Shown: positions 57,217 to 64,000 of the stretch, piece after piece
Layout of the letters: every line of letters begins with the position of its first letter
How positions within the stretch are numbered: the first letter of the stretch is position 1
Assembly: GCF_042675915.1 (NCBI RefSeq)
Contig: NZ_JBHTKL010000005.1
Location: 372,001 to 436,000 of the forward strand
DNA: 64,000 nt
Direction: 5' to 3'
From: Thalassobacillus_A hwangdonensis
Lineage (GTDB): Bacteria; Bacillota; Bacilli; Bacillales; Halobacillaceae
The notes under the pieces: model-generated
Database searches by the model: none
What the model was told of the DNA's origin: nothing
Seen by the model: the letters and a program-made list of their open reading frames with translations, nothing else
Program-made: the position numbers and the translations under genes

Positions 57217-58341
57217 ATGAATAGACTACTAAACTATATGAACAAACATCAGGATGAGATGGTAGACGACCTGCAAAGGTTGGTCGAATCGGAATCTCCT
57301 TCCGAAGTGAAAGATCTGGTCGATCAATGTGGCCAGTTGCTGAGAGGGATGATGGAGGAGTACATAGGGGGCGAAGTGGAAGTCTATCCACAAGTTGAGC
57401 GTGGTGATCATTTCAAATTGACAGTCGGTGAAGGGGAGAAGCGGGTTCTGCTCCTTTCTCATTTTGATACGGTATGGGATAAAGGGAGACTCCCGATGAA
57501 AATGACGGACGGTAAATTTTACGGTCCTGGTGTCCTTGATATGAAAGGAGGAATCATCCAGGCGGTTTGGGCATTGAAAGCATTGAAGGAGTTGGGTGAC
57601 CTTCCCGATCACCAAATCGTTTTCCTTTGTACATCGGATGAAGAACTCGGAAGCCAGACGTCGAGAGCCCTACTTGAAAAAGAAGCGGCTGCGAGTGATG
57701 CGGTACTCGTCACCGAACCACCTGTGGCAAAGACCGGAGCATTGAAAACCGGAAGGAAAGGAGTTGGCATTTATGATCTGATCGTCCATGGGAAAGCGAG
57801 CCATGCCGGCAATGACCATGAATCTGGAAGGAGTGCCATCAAAGAATTGGCTCATCAGGTCATTCGTCTGGAGGAAATGACAGATTACGAAGTAGGAACC
57901 ACCGTCAATGTAGGTGTCGTACAAGGTGGGACAAGGATGAACGTCGTCTCCGAATACGCCGAAGCAAAAATCGATTTCCGTGTGAAGACGGCAAAGGAAG
58001 CCGAGCGGATGGTTCAAGTAATGGAGGAGATTAAACCTATTACCGAAGGAGTTCAGGTTGAAGTGAGGGGAGAGCTTAACCGACCACCGATGGAACGGAC
58101 GGATGAAATTGGTGCATTGTTTACAAAGGCTAAGGAGGCGGCAGCTGAAATGGGCTTCGAGGTGGATGAGGCTCAGGTCGGCGGCGGAAGCGACGGGAAC
58201 TTCACTGCGATGATAGGAACACCAACGATTGATGGGCTCGGTGCACTTGGTGAAGGTCCTCATGCAGAGCATGAGCATATCGTGTTGGATGAGTTACCTA
58301 AGCGGGCAGCGATGTTAGCGGGGCTGTTACAAAAAATCTAG
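57217..58341 (+). CDS. M20-family metallopeptidase (carboxypeptidase G2-like)
   Basis: A two-zinc amidohydrolase of 374 residues. Metal motifs: LLSHFDTVWD (HxD), GPGVLDMKGGI, TSDEELGS (the EE pair) and the C-terminal GPHAEHEHI. The dimerisation domain with GKASHAGNDHESGRSAIKELAHQV is typical of the glutamate carboxypeptidase/CPG2 branch. It may deacylate an N-acylated amino acid. The AblB-type acetyltransferase gene starts 48 bp downstream, suggesting a shared substrate family. ATG 57217 follows GGAAGGGG. Confidence 0.88.
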   Translation: MNRLLNYMNKHQDEMVDDLQRLVESESPSEVKDLVDQCGQLLRGMMEEYIGGEVEVYPQVERGDHFKLTVGEGEKRVLLLSHFDTVWDKGRLPMKMTDGKFYGPGVLDMKGGIIQAVWALKALKELGDLPDHQIVFLCTSDEELGSQTSRALLEKEAAASDAVLVTEPPVAKTGALKTGRKGVGIYDLIVHGKASHAGNDHESGRSAIKELAHQVIRLEEMTDYEVGTTVNVGVVQGGTRMNVVSEYAEAKIDFRVKTAKEAERMVQVMEEIKPITEGVQVEVRGELNRPPMERTDEIGALFTKAKEAAAEMGFEVDEAQVGGGSDGNFTAMIGTPTIDGLGALGEGPHAEHEHIVLDELPKRAAMLAGLLQKI

Positions 58342-58388
58342 CAGCCTTTTGACTGGTTCGGTAAGATAGGTAGAAAAGGGGGAGTACG

Positions 58389-59201
58389 ATGACAGGATTA
58401 ACGGAAAATTTGTATCAATATGATGAGACGAATGAACGGATCGTGTGTCATATCATCGATGCTGAGGGAAGTCTGAACCGGATCAGTGAGCTGGAAAGAA
58501 AGCATCAGCCTGGTAAAACGATCATTTACGGTCTACCTGAACATAAAACTGCGCTTGAACCAGCGGGGTATCGTCAGGAAGGGAAGATCAGCGGTTTCTT
58601 CAATGGACAGGATAGTGTTGTTTATACGAAGTTTCCTGATCCGGATCGCGCAAACACGATCTTGGATGAAGAAGTTTCGAAGTCGATGAGCATCGTTGAA
58701 CATGACACGACGACCTACACCAATCCGGAGCTTCCGGCAGACTTCCACTTGGAGGTTGCTACAGAAGAGGATATGGAGGCAGTAGCATCACTCTATGATC
58801 GCGTGTTTGAAAATTACCCGACCGGAGTGCGTGATCCATCTTACTTAAGAGAGAAAATGGGTGATTCCTATTTTTTCGTGGTCGTCAAAGACGGCGAGAA
58901 AGTAGTGTCGGTTGCTGCGGCGCTTGTGCGGCCAAGATTCAATTGTGCGGAAATCACAGATTGTGCCACAGACCCGAATTATCGAGGGCATCGACTGCTG
59001 TATCCGATTGTGATAAAACTGGAAGAACTGCTGATTGATAAAGGCATCCATACGATGTATTCGATGACTCGGGCTTTGTCTCCGGGCATGAACCTTACTG
59101 TGAAACGCCTTGGTTACACGTTCGAAGGCCGACTGGTCAATAATTGTCGGATCGCAACAGGATTGGAAGATATGAATATTTGGACGAAAGTGAACGGCTA
59201 G
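58389..59201 (+). CDS. ablB: Putative beta-lysine N6-acetyltransferase (AblB/YodP-like)
   Basis: A 270-residue GNAT protein with an N-terminal extension (about 110 residues), as in AblB/YodP. The acetyltransferase core includes NYPTGVRDPSYLREKMGDSYFFVVVKDGEKVVSVAAALV, AEITDCATDPNYRGHRLLYPIV and MYSMTRALSPGMNLTVKRLGYTFEGRLVNNC. AblB acetylates beta-lysine made by lysine 2,3-aminomutase, giving the osmolyte N-epsilon-acetyl-beta-lysine in archaea. The kamA gene is not in this window. The divergent yodTSR genes nearby support a lysine-related role. Confidence 0.85.
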   Translation: MTGLTENLYQYDETNERIVCHIIDAEGSLNRISELERKHQPGKTIIYGLPEHKTALEPAGYRQEGKISGFFNGQDSVVYTKFPDPDRANTILDEEVSKSMSIVEHDTTTYTNPELPADFHLEVATEEDMEAVASLYDRVFENYPTGVRDPSYLREKMGDSYFFVVVKDGEKVVSVAAALVRPRFNCAEITDCATDPNYRGHRLLYPIVIKLEELLIDKGIHTMYSMTRALSPGMNLTVKRLGYTFEGRLVNNCRIATGLEDMNIWTKVNG

Positions 59202-59229
59202 GGTGCGTGTGCCCTGGCCGTTTTTTGAG

Positions 59230-59355
59230 TTTTGATTAGAAAGAGGGGCATTTCGATTAGTAAAAGAGTAATTTTAACCAGTAAAGCTCCACTTTTAATC
59301 AGAAAGCAAGAACTTTCAATCAGTAAATCGAAAAAATTAATCACAATCATAAATC
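59230..59355 (-). repeat. 21-bp tandem array, five full units plus a partial sixth
   Basis: Plus-strand units of the form TTTYRATYAGTAAA-N7 start at 59230, 59251, 59272, 59293, 59314 and (partial) 59335, an exact 21-bp period. Examples are TTTTGATTAGAAAG, TTTCGATTAGTAAA, TTTTAACCAGTAAA. On the minus strand a unit reads TTACTGATTGAAA. The array lies just beyond the stop codon of the minus-strand PucR gene and after the ablB stop. Translated on the minus strand the period gives heptads like LLIESSC and FLIKSGA, but there is no start codon or ribosome site. Function unknown. Confidence 0.85.
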
Positions 59356-59359
59356 CAGC

Positions 59360-60952
59360 TCAATACTGGTCGATTTTATATGCGGCAATCGCCAATTGAA
59401 TCTTCAACCGTTCATCCGCAGATGACAAATCCAGCCCGCTTTCCTCCTCCATCTTCCTCAACCGGTATTTCAACGTATGCCGGTGGATGAACAATCGCTG
59501 GGATGTTTCCTGTAAGTTGAGATTGTGCTTAAAGTAGGCTTCAAGCGTGTACAGAAGATCGATCCCCTGCCTACTGTTCTCGAGTAATTTCCCGATATGA
59601 GATTGATAGAATTGGCTCAAGTCAACCCCGATTTCTTTCATCTGCAATAAAAAATGGAAGGTTCCCAGATCATCAAAATGAACGATGTCTTTGCTGGCGA
59701 GTAATAGATGGGACAAATCTACCGCATATTGCGCTTCCATTGCGCTCTGGCTCAAGTGGTCGACATGGTCATAGGCGTTCCCGACACCAATTTGAATTGC
59801 TGAGGCATCACCTTTTTCTTTCCAGGATCCCCACAACTCATACGCTACAGTGAGGCAGTCCTGCTTGGGGTCCGTTTCTCCTTCCACTTCAAACAAAATG
59901 ACGATACTATCCAGCCGGTTTCGCACAATCACTTGTCTTTTCGCTCGCTGAAAGAAGTCCAATACGTGCGCTTGTAATCGGATAGCCTTCGCTTCTAAAT
60001 CCTCTGCACTTCCGTATTCTTTCAGTTTCACATGAAGGATGGCTTGCTGGAGGGAGAGGTCATACCCGAGCTTCACCCCTCGTTCCAAAGCGATCTTTGA
60101 GCTCTTGAAGCTGTGATTGATGATTTCTTCGAGAAACTCTTCTCTCATCCTCACCTCTGTTTGGTCGACTGCTTCTTTCTGCAGGTATTCGATGGCAAAT
60201 ACAGTTGCGGCATGTTCAATCGCATTCACATCGATTTCTGCCCATTGGTCGAGCGGTTTGACAGCCATGATGCAGCCATAATAACTCCCGCTGGCAATGA
60301 TCGGGTGCACGATAACCTTTAAGTTGTTGGTTTCCTGCTGCTGAGGTAAGAAAGTTAGCCTGCTCTTTTGTACCATTGCATCAGCCAAGTTGGAAAGTTC
60401 TTCAGAAGGACTTGCAGGTTGCCGGGTGACCTGGTCTTCGCTGTTGTAAATCCAAATGGATGCATGGATCAATTCACTGAGCGTTTCTGCAATTCTCTGA
60501 TCTCCTTTTTTCTCTAATACGAGACTAGTCAGCTGTTTGTGAATCGCCAGTGAAGACGTGATCATTTCCATCTGCCTGTTGACGATCTGCTCCAATATAC
60601 CTTTGGTGATCGTTGAAAAATTGACATCGGTAGGAATGTCGATTAGCGGCATATCGTGATCATTTGCCAATTGGATGAAGCGTGAAGGAATTTCCTTCAA
60701 ATAAAACCCGGTATAGATTGCGATTCCGGATAGTTTCTTTGAAGCGAGCAGTTGCTGGAACTGCTCGTTATTTTCATCAACACCATAGCCGGTGGTAACG
60801 AGGAATTCCCCTTCCTGAAGGCGTTCGATATCTTCAATGACTTCTACAATCGTAACCCACTTAATCTGGTTGTGGACCCCTTCCGTTCCGGCAATAAGCG
60901 TAGCGGTTCCCATTGCGGGGAGGGTCAAAGCTTCATGGACAGAGATGGTCAT
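59360..60952 (-). CDS. PucR-family transcriptional regulator
   Basis: A 530-residue regulator. Residues about 5-130 form the PucR N-terminal domain (LTLPAMGTATLIAGTEGVHNQIKWVTIVEVIEDIERLQEGEFLVTTGYG), which senses metabolites. A long GGDEF-like middle follows, and the C-terminal 60 residues are the PucR HTH (NLQETSQRLFIHRHTLKYRLRKMEEESGLDL). B. subtilis PucR controls purine degradation, but neighbours here point to the adjacent divergent yodTSR genes as targets. ATG 60952 (complement) is 8 nt after AAGGAG. Confidence 0.92.
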   Translation of the reverse strand: MTISVHEALTLPAMGTATLIAGTEGVHNQIKWVTIVEVIEDIERLQEGEFLVTTGYGVDENNEQFQQLLASKKLSGIAIYTGFYLKEIPSRFIQLANDHDMPLIDIPTDVNFSTITKGILEQIVNRQMEMITSSLAIHKQLTSLVLEKKGDQRIAETLSELIHASIWIYNSEDQVTRQPASPSEELSNLADAMVQKSRLTFLPQQQETNNLKVIVHPIIASGSYYGCIMAVKPLDQWAEIDVNAIEHAATVFAIEYLQKEAVDQTEVRMREEFLEEIINHSFKSSKIALERGVKLGYDLSLQQAILHVKLKEYGSAEDLEAKAIRLQAHVLDFFQRAKRQVIVRNRLDSIVILFEVEGETDPKQDCLTVAYELWGSWKEKGDASAIQIGVGNAYDHVDHLSQSAMEAQYAVDLSHLLLASKDIVHFDDLGTFHFLLQMKEIGVDLSQFYQSHIGKLLENSRQGIDLLYTLEAYFKHNLNLQETSQRLFIHRHTLKYRLRKMEEESGLDLSSADERLKIQLAIAAYKIDQY

Positions 60953-61205
60953 CCCGCACACTCCTTTCTTGCGTAGTAGTATTCGTTAAAAGTTCCGAAC
61001 CTCCTTCAATAATCTGCCTACATGTACAAGGTCACACTCTTTGCAAGGTGTATTTGGACCTATGTATCACTGTGGCATTATACATCTTGTATAAAAAACA
61101 ACTTAATTTTTCATTGGTGTTGGCCAATAGCAAATAGGGCTTTATTAAAATAAGATGAAATTAACTGATAATTCTAAAAGTAATGAATGGGAGGAGGAAG
61201 TGCTT
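60953..61205. promoter_or_regulatory. Divergent promoter region of the PucR regulator and yodTSR
   Basis: This 253-bp gap should hold both promoters and the PucR operator. I see an inverted repeat ATTGG-N5-GCCAAT around 61112-61127 and an AT-rich block before yodT, but no convincing -35/-10 pair. Confidence 0.4.
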
Positions 61206-62570
61206 ATGCGTTCCCACCTGATCAAGGCGGATATGACGGAAGTCTACCCCTCGGCCGTATATGGGCATGGGGTGTTCATTTATGATGCACAAGGCAAGCG
61301 ATACCTGGATGGATCATCTGGTGCGGTCACTGCAAGTATCGGCCATGCTGTTCCGGAAATCATCGATGTGATGACAGAGCAGGCGAAGAAAATTTCGTTC
61401 GTGTATCGGTCACAGTTTACGAGTGACCCAGCAGAAAAGCTTGCAGATAAACTGAACGAGCTTGCATCTGGGAGAGAGAATGATTATTTTTCTTTTTTCG
61501 TAAACAGTGGTTCGGAAGCGACTGAGACAGCGCTGAAGATCGCCATCCAGCATTGGCAGGAGAAGGGGGACTACCGCAAAAACAAAGTGATTTCCAGGTG
61601 GTCGAGCTATCATGGCATCACGATGGGTGCCTTGTCGATGTCGGGGCATATCGGGCGCAGAGAGCGATTCGTACCATTATTGGAAAGCTTTCCGACCATC
61701 GCTTCCCCGAATTGTTATCGCTGTCCGTTCCACCAGAAGTACCCTTCGTGCCAGTTGATGTGCGCCAATGAACTGGAAACAGCAATCAGGCGAGAAGGGC
61801 CGGAACACATTGCTGCATTCATAGCCGAACCGATTGTTGGTGCAGCAGGTGCGGTCATCGTCCCCCCTGATGGGTATTATCAGCGGGTAAAGGAAATCTG
61901 CGATGCCTACGACATTCTCTTCATTGCTGATGAAGTGATGACGGGGATTGGACGGACAGGAAAAATGTTCGCGATGGAGCATTGGGGCGTCGAACCGGAC
62001 ATCATCGCCCTCGGAAAAGGGATGAGTGCCGGGTACACACCGATGGCAGCGACCCTAGTCAGTAAAAAAGTGATCGAGCCGATCCTGAATGGTTCTGCAT
62101 CGGTGATGAGCGGGCATACGTATAGTGCAAATCCTCAATCTGCAGCGGTAGCACTGGCAGTGATCGACTATATCGAAAAACACGATCTAATCAACATGGC
62201 TGAAGTGAACGGGGATTACTTGATTCATCGCTTGAAGGATGTTGCACATAGACAGCCGCTGATCGGTGAAGTGCGGGGGAAGGGACTGATGATCGGTGTA
62301 GAATTCGTCTCCAATTTTTTGACGCAGCTTCCTTTTCATAAAGATGTTTCTTTGACAAATAAGCTGGTCAGGAAAGCCAGGGATAAAGGGTTGCTCATTT
62401 ATCCTGCAGCTGCCGGGATCGAAGGTGGGGATGGGGATGCGGTCATCATTGCCCCGCCATTGACAATTCGAAAGCAGGAAATGGATCTGCTCGTTGACCT
62501 TTTTGAAGAAACAATCAAGGAAATACAAAGGGACTTACATGTGCAAGGGTTGGTAGATTCAATTGGATAG
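61206..62570 (+). CDS. yodT: Class III aminotransferase (YodT-like)
   Basis: A PLP-dependent omega-aminotransferase of 454 residues. Motifs: YLDGSSGAVTASIGHAVPEI, FVNSGSEATETALKIA, SRWSSYHGITMGALSMSGH, FIADEVMTGIGRTGKMFAMEHWGVEPDIIALGKGMSAGYTPMAA (the PLP lysine in ALGKGMS) and MSGHTYSANPQSAA. It matches the YodT type strongly, including the CYRCPFHQKYPSCQLMCANELE cysteine segment. It probably transaminates an amino acid derived from lysine or beta-lysine. ATG 61206 is 8 nt after GGGAGGAGG. It leads a tight operon with two CoA-transferase subunits. Confidence 0.92.
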   Translation: MRSHLIKADMTEVYPSAVYGHGVFIYDAQGKRYLDGSSGAVTASIGHAVPEIIDVMTEQAKKISFVYRSQFTSDPAEKLADKLNELASGRENDYFSFFVNSGSEATETALKIAIQHWQEKGDYRKNKVISRWSSYHGITMGALSMSGHIGRRERFVPLLESFPTIASPNCYRCPFHQKYPSCQLMCANELETAIRREGPEHIAAFIAEPIVGAAGAVIVPPDGYYQRVKEICDAYDILFIADEVMTGIGRTGKMFAMEHWGVEPDIIALGKGMSAGYTPMAATLVSKKVIEPILNGSASVMSGHTYSANPQSAAVALAVIDYIEKHDLINMAEVNGDYLIHRLKDVAHRQPLIGEVRGKGLMIGVEFVSNFLTQLPFHKDVSLTNKLVRKARDKGLLIYPAAAGIEGGDGDAVIIAPPLTIRKQEMDLLVDLFEETIKEIQRDLHVQGLVDSIG

Positions 62571-62578
62571 GAGGGAGC

Positions 62579-63283
62579 ATGATGGTGCAATCAGAAATGC
62601 AGCGTTTGAATAAACAAACGACAATTGAAGAGGCAGTGCGGCATATCCACGATGGTACAACCTTGATGTTCGGTGGATTCGGTGGACTCGGCAATCCACC
62701 AACGATTATTGACGCAATACTTGAAAAAGGAGTCAAAGCACTCACCTTGATCGGGAATGATGCAGGATTTCCGCATATCGGTATTGGGAAAATCGTCAGT
62801 CAGGGAAGAGCGGCGAAGTTGATCGCTTCTCATATCGGATCCAATCCGATTGCCGGAAAACTTATGGAAGCTGGAGAAATGGAAGTGGAATTTTCTCCCC
62901 AGGGTACATTGGCTGAACGTATCCGTGCTGGTGGGGTCGGTCTGGAAGGAATCGTGGTGGATGTCGGACTCGACAGCATGATTGAAAAAGGTAAACAAAA
63001 AGTGAGGCTCGGCGAGAAGGTTTGTTTATTGGAAACAGCACTAAGAGCAGATGTATCGATCGTTTACGCCAAAAAAGCGGATACTTTCGGAAACCTCATC
63101 TATGATACGAGTGCCAGGAACACCTCGCCGCTCGTAGCAATGGCTGGGGACATTACGATTGCAGAAGTGGAAGAGATCGTTCCGGTTGGAGAACTGGATC
63201 CGGAGTGTATCGTTACACCAGGTGTTTTTGTAGATAAAATCGTGCAAAGCAAAGGGGTGAATTGGAAATGGGCATGGGAGTAA
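62579..63283 (+). CDS. yodS: 3-oxoacid CoA-transferase subunit A (YodS-like)
   Basis: The alpha subunit (234 residues) of a family I CoA-transferase. It has the GGFGGLGNPPTIIDAI glycine motif, the conserved IGSNPIAGKLMEAGEMEVEFSPQGTLAERIRAGG and TFGNLIYDTSARNTSPLVAMAGDITIAEVEEIV. With the next gene it would move CoA between succinyl- or acetyl-CoA and a 3-oxoacid made by the aminotransferase step. The start is 8 bp after yodT with GGAGGGAG; the end overlaps the next gene by 16 bp. Confidence 0.93.
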   Translation: MMVQSEMQRLNKQTTIEEAVRHIHDGTTLMFGGFGGLGNPPTIIDAILEKGVKALTLIGNDAGFPHIGIGKIVSQGRAAKLIASHIGSNPIAGKLMEAGEMEVEFSPQGTLAERIRAGGVGLEGIVVDVGLDSMIEKGKQKVRLGEKVCLLETALRADVSIVYAKKADTFGNLIYDTSARNTSPLVAMAGDITIAEVEEIVPVGELDPECIVTPGVFVDKIVQSKGVNWKWAWE

Positions 63284-63933
63284 CTGTACGTGACTTGATT
63301 GCAAAGCGGGCTGCGAAGGAAATCCAGCCGGGAATGATCGTGAACCTTGGAATAGGGATCCCTTCGCTTGTCGCAAATCATATCCCCCCACATATGCAGG
63401 TGATGTTTCAGGCGGAAAACGGCGTACTCGGAATGGGAGGAGCGCCAGAAGCAGGTGAGGAAAATGCGATGCTCTGTAACGCAGGCGGGTTTCCTGTGAC
63501 GGTCGTGCCGGGAGCGGCATATTTCGATAGTGCAACAGCATTCGGCATCATCCGTTCAGGGCTTCTGGATATCACAATTCTTGGGGGCCTCGAGGTCAGT
63601 GAGCAGGGGGACCTTGCAAACTGGATCGTACCGGGGAAGCGCGTTCCTGGAATCGGAGGGGCGATGGAGCTTGCCCAAAAAGCAAAGAAAGTCATTGTTC
63701 TGATGAGTCATGTAAATAAAAAAGGGGACTTCAAAATAGTAAAAGAATGCACACTGCCACTGACAGCAAAGAAGTGTGTGGATCTGATCATTACGGATAT
63801 GGCTGTCATTGAGGTGACCGAAAACGGTCTCATGCTCAAGGAGGTCATGCCTCCATACACGGCAGAGGAAGTGATCCGGCATACTGGCTGCACGTTACAG
63901 GTTTCTGATGATTTGGTAAGTGTAAGTGGTTGA
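63268..63933 (+). CDS. yodR: 3-oxoacid CoA-transferase subunit B (YodR-like)
   Basis: The beta subunit (222 residues). The catalytic glutamate lies in MFQAENGVLGMGG (the ENG motif that forms the gamma-glutamyl-CoA thioester). The glycine motif MIVNLGIGIPSLVA and DLANWIVPGKRVPGIGGAMELAQKAKKVIVLMSHVNKKG are typical. ATG 63268 is 7 nt after AAAGGGGTGA; TTG 63262 is too close. It overlaps yodS by 16 bp. The next gene begins 16 bp downstream. Confidence 0.93.
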   Translation: MGMGVTVRDLIAKRAAKEIQPGMIVNLGIGIPSLVANHIPPHMQVMFQAENGVLGMGGAPEAGEENAMLCNAGGFPVTVVPGAAYFDSATAFGIIRSGLLDITILGGLEVSEQGDLANWIVPGKRVPGIGGAMELAQKAKKVIVLMSHVNKKGDFKIVKECTLPLTAKKCVDLIITDMAVIEVTENGLMLKEVMPPYTAEEVIRHTGCTLQVSDDLVSVSG

Positions 63934-63948
63934 AGAGGAGGATGTATC

Positions 63949-64000
63949 GTGACAAAAGTGAAAGCGGAACTGCAGACGAAAATTCATGAGTGGTTGGAAA
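63949..64000 (+). CDS. Start of a further gene of the yod-type operon (partial)
   Basis: GTG 63949 with GAGGAGGATG upstream opens a frame reading MTKVKAELQTKIHEWLE before the right edge. In B. subtilis the gene after yodR is yodQ, an M20-type deacylase, and an amphipathic N-terminal helix like this fits such an enzyme. With 17 codons the family cannot be confirmed. Confidence 0.5.
   Translation, partial: MTKVKAELQTKIHEWLE

Noticed and set aside
59230..59355. 21-bp array considered as a heptapeptide-repeat coding region on the minus strand
   Set aside because: There is no start codon or ribosome binding site, and it lies beyond the PucR stop codon. The in-frame reading is a by-product of a period divisible by three.

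Overview
The window looks like chromosome of a moderately GC, endospore-forming Bacillaceae member, probably a salt-adapted genus near Halobacillus. The grounds are Bacillus-type strong ribosome binding sites (AGGAGG) with many TTG and GTG starts, two H-type small acid-soluble spore protein genes, a YjcZ-type mini-protein, a B. subtilis-like hutPHUIG operon with a HutP attenuator, a yodTSR cluster, near-consensus CcpA cre sites, and a BCCT-type osmolyte transporter. I saw no rRNA, tRNA, CRISPR array, insertion sequence or prophage.

Layout. 1-3.4 kb: a membrane-lipid desaturase cut by the left edge, a von Willebrand A protein and a membrane diguanylate cyclase. 3.5-5.7 kb: an arsRBC arsenic operon behind a perfect palindrome. 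5.7-9.0 kb: a FUSC-type membrane protein and an ECF sigma/anti-sigma pair. 9.3-20.5 kb: a BCCT carrier, a YihY-type protein, a DUF948/DUF948/YtxH-like stress trio, a DD-carboxypeptidase, a glutamate dehydrogenase-family enzyme, an AlkD-like repair protein, a bile-acid-symporter-family carrier and small proteins. 20.8-22.9 kb: a complete-looking type II (actin) partition cassette: a repeat-rich candidate centromere, a ParM-like actin and a ribbon-helix-helix ParR-like protein. 23.0-30.8 kb: a heterodimeric ABC exporter, a thioredoxin-reductase-like flavoprotein, and an HD-GYP plus PAS-GGDEF pair for c-di-GMP.

30.8-35.3 kb is the strangest stretch. A gene at 31646-32692 fuses an N-terminal DNA-binding helix-turn-helix to a degenerate F1-ATPase beta-subunit core whose P-loop lysine is lost. 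Three copies of TTRC-N8-GTAA at 22-23 bp intervals sit directly upstream. Beside it lies a lipoprotein that joins ankyrin repeats to a SCO1-like thioredoxin fold without its copper/redox cysteines.

35.4-44.9 kb: DinB, serine-hydrolase and SRPBCC genes, pabA with a fused pabBC, small membrane proteins, an MDR oxidoreductase, a PAP2/haloperoxidase-like enzyme, a PAS histidine kinase and tandem sspH genes. 45.0-51.0 kb: the hut operon, with a promoter overlapping a perfect cre site and a UAG-repeat/terminator attenuator between hutP and hutH. 51.1-57.0 kb: acetyltransferases, ferredoxin, an aminoglycoside-kinase-like protein, a methyltransferase, a Nudix hydrolase, and DUF779 with an aldehyde dehydrogenase under a cre site. 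57.2-64.0 kb: an M20 peptidase, an AblB acetyltransferase, a PucR regulator, and yodT-yodS-yodR with the start of a further gene; together these suggest catabolism of (beta-)lysine-like amino acids.

Two intergenic tandem arrays with 20-bp and 21-bp periods (52028-52141 and 59230-59355) each lie just downstream of a minus-strand stop codon and share a weak common core. They are not explained by any gene.
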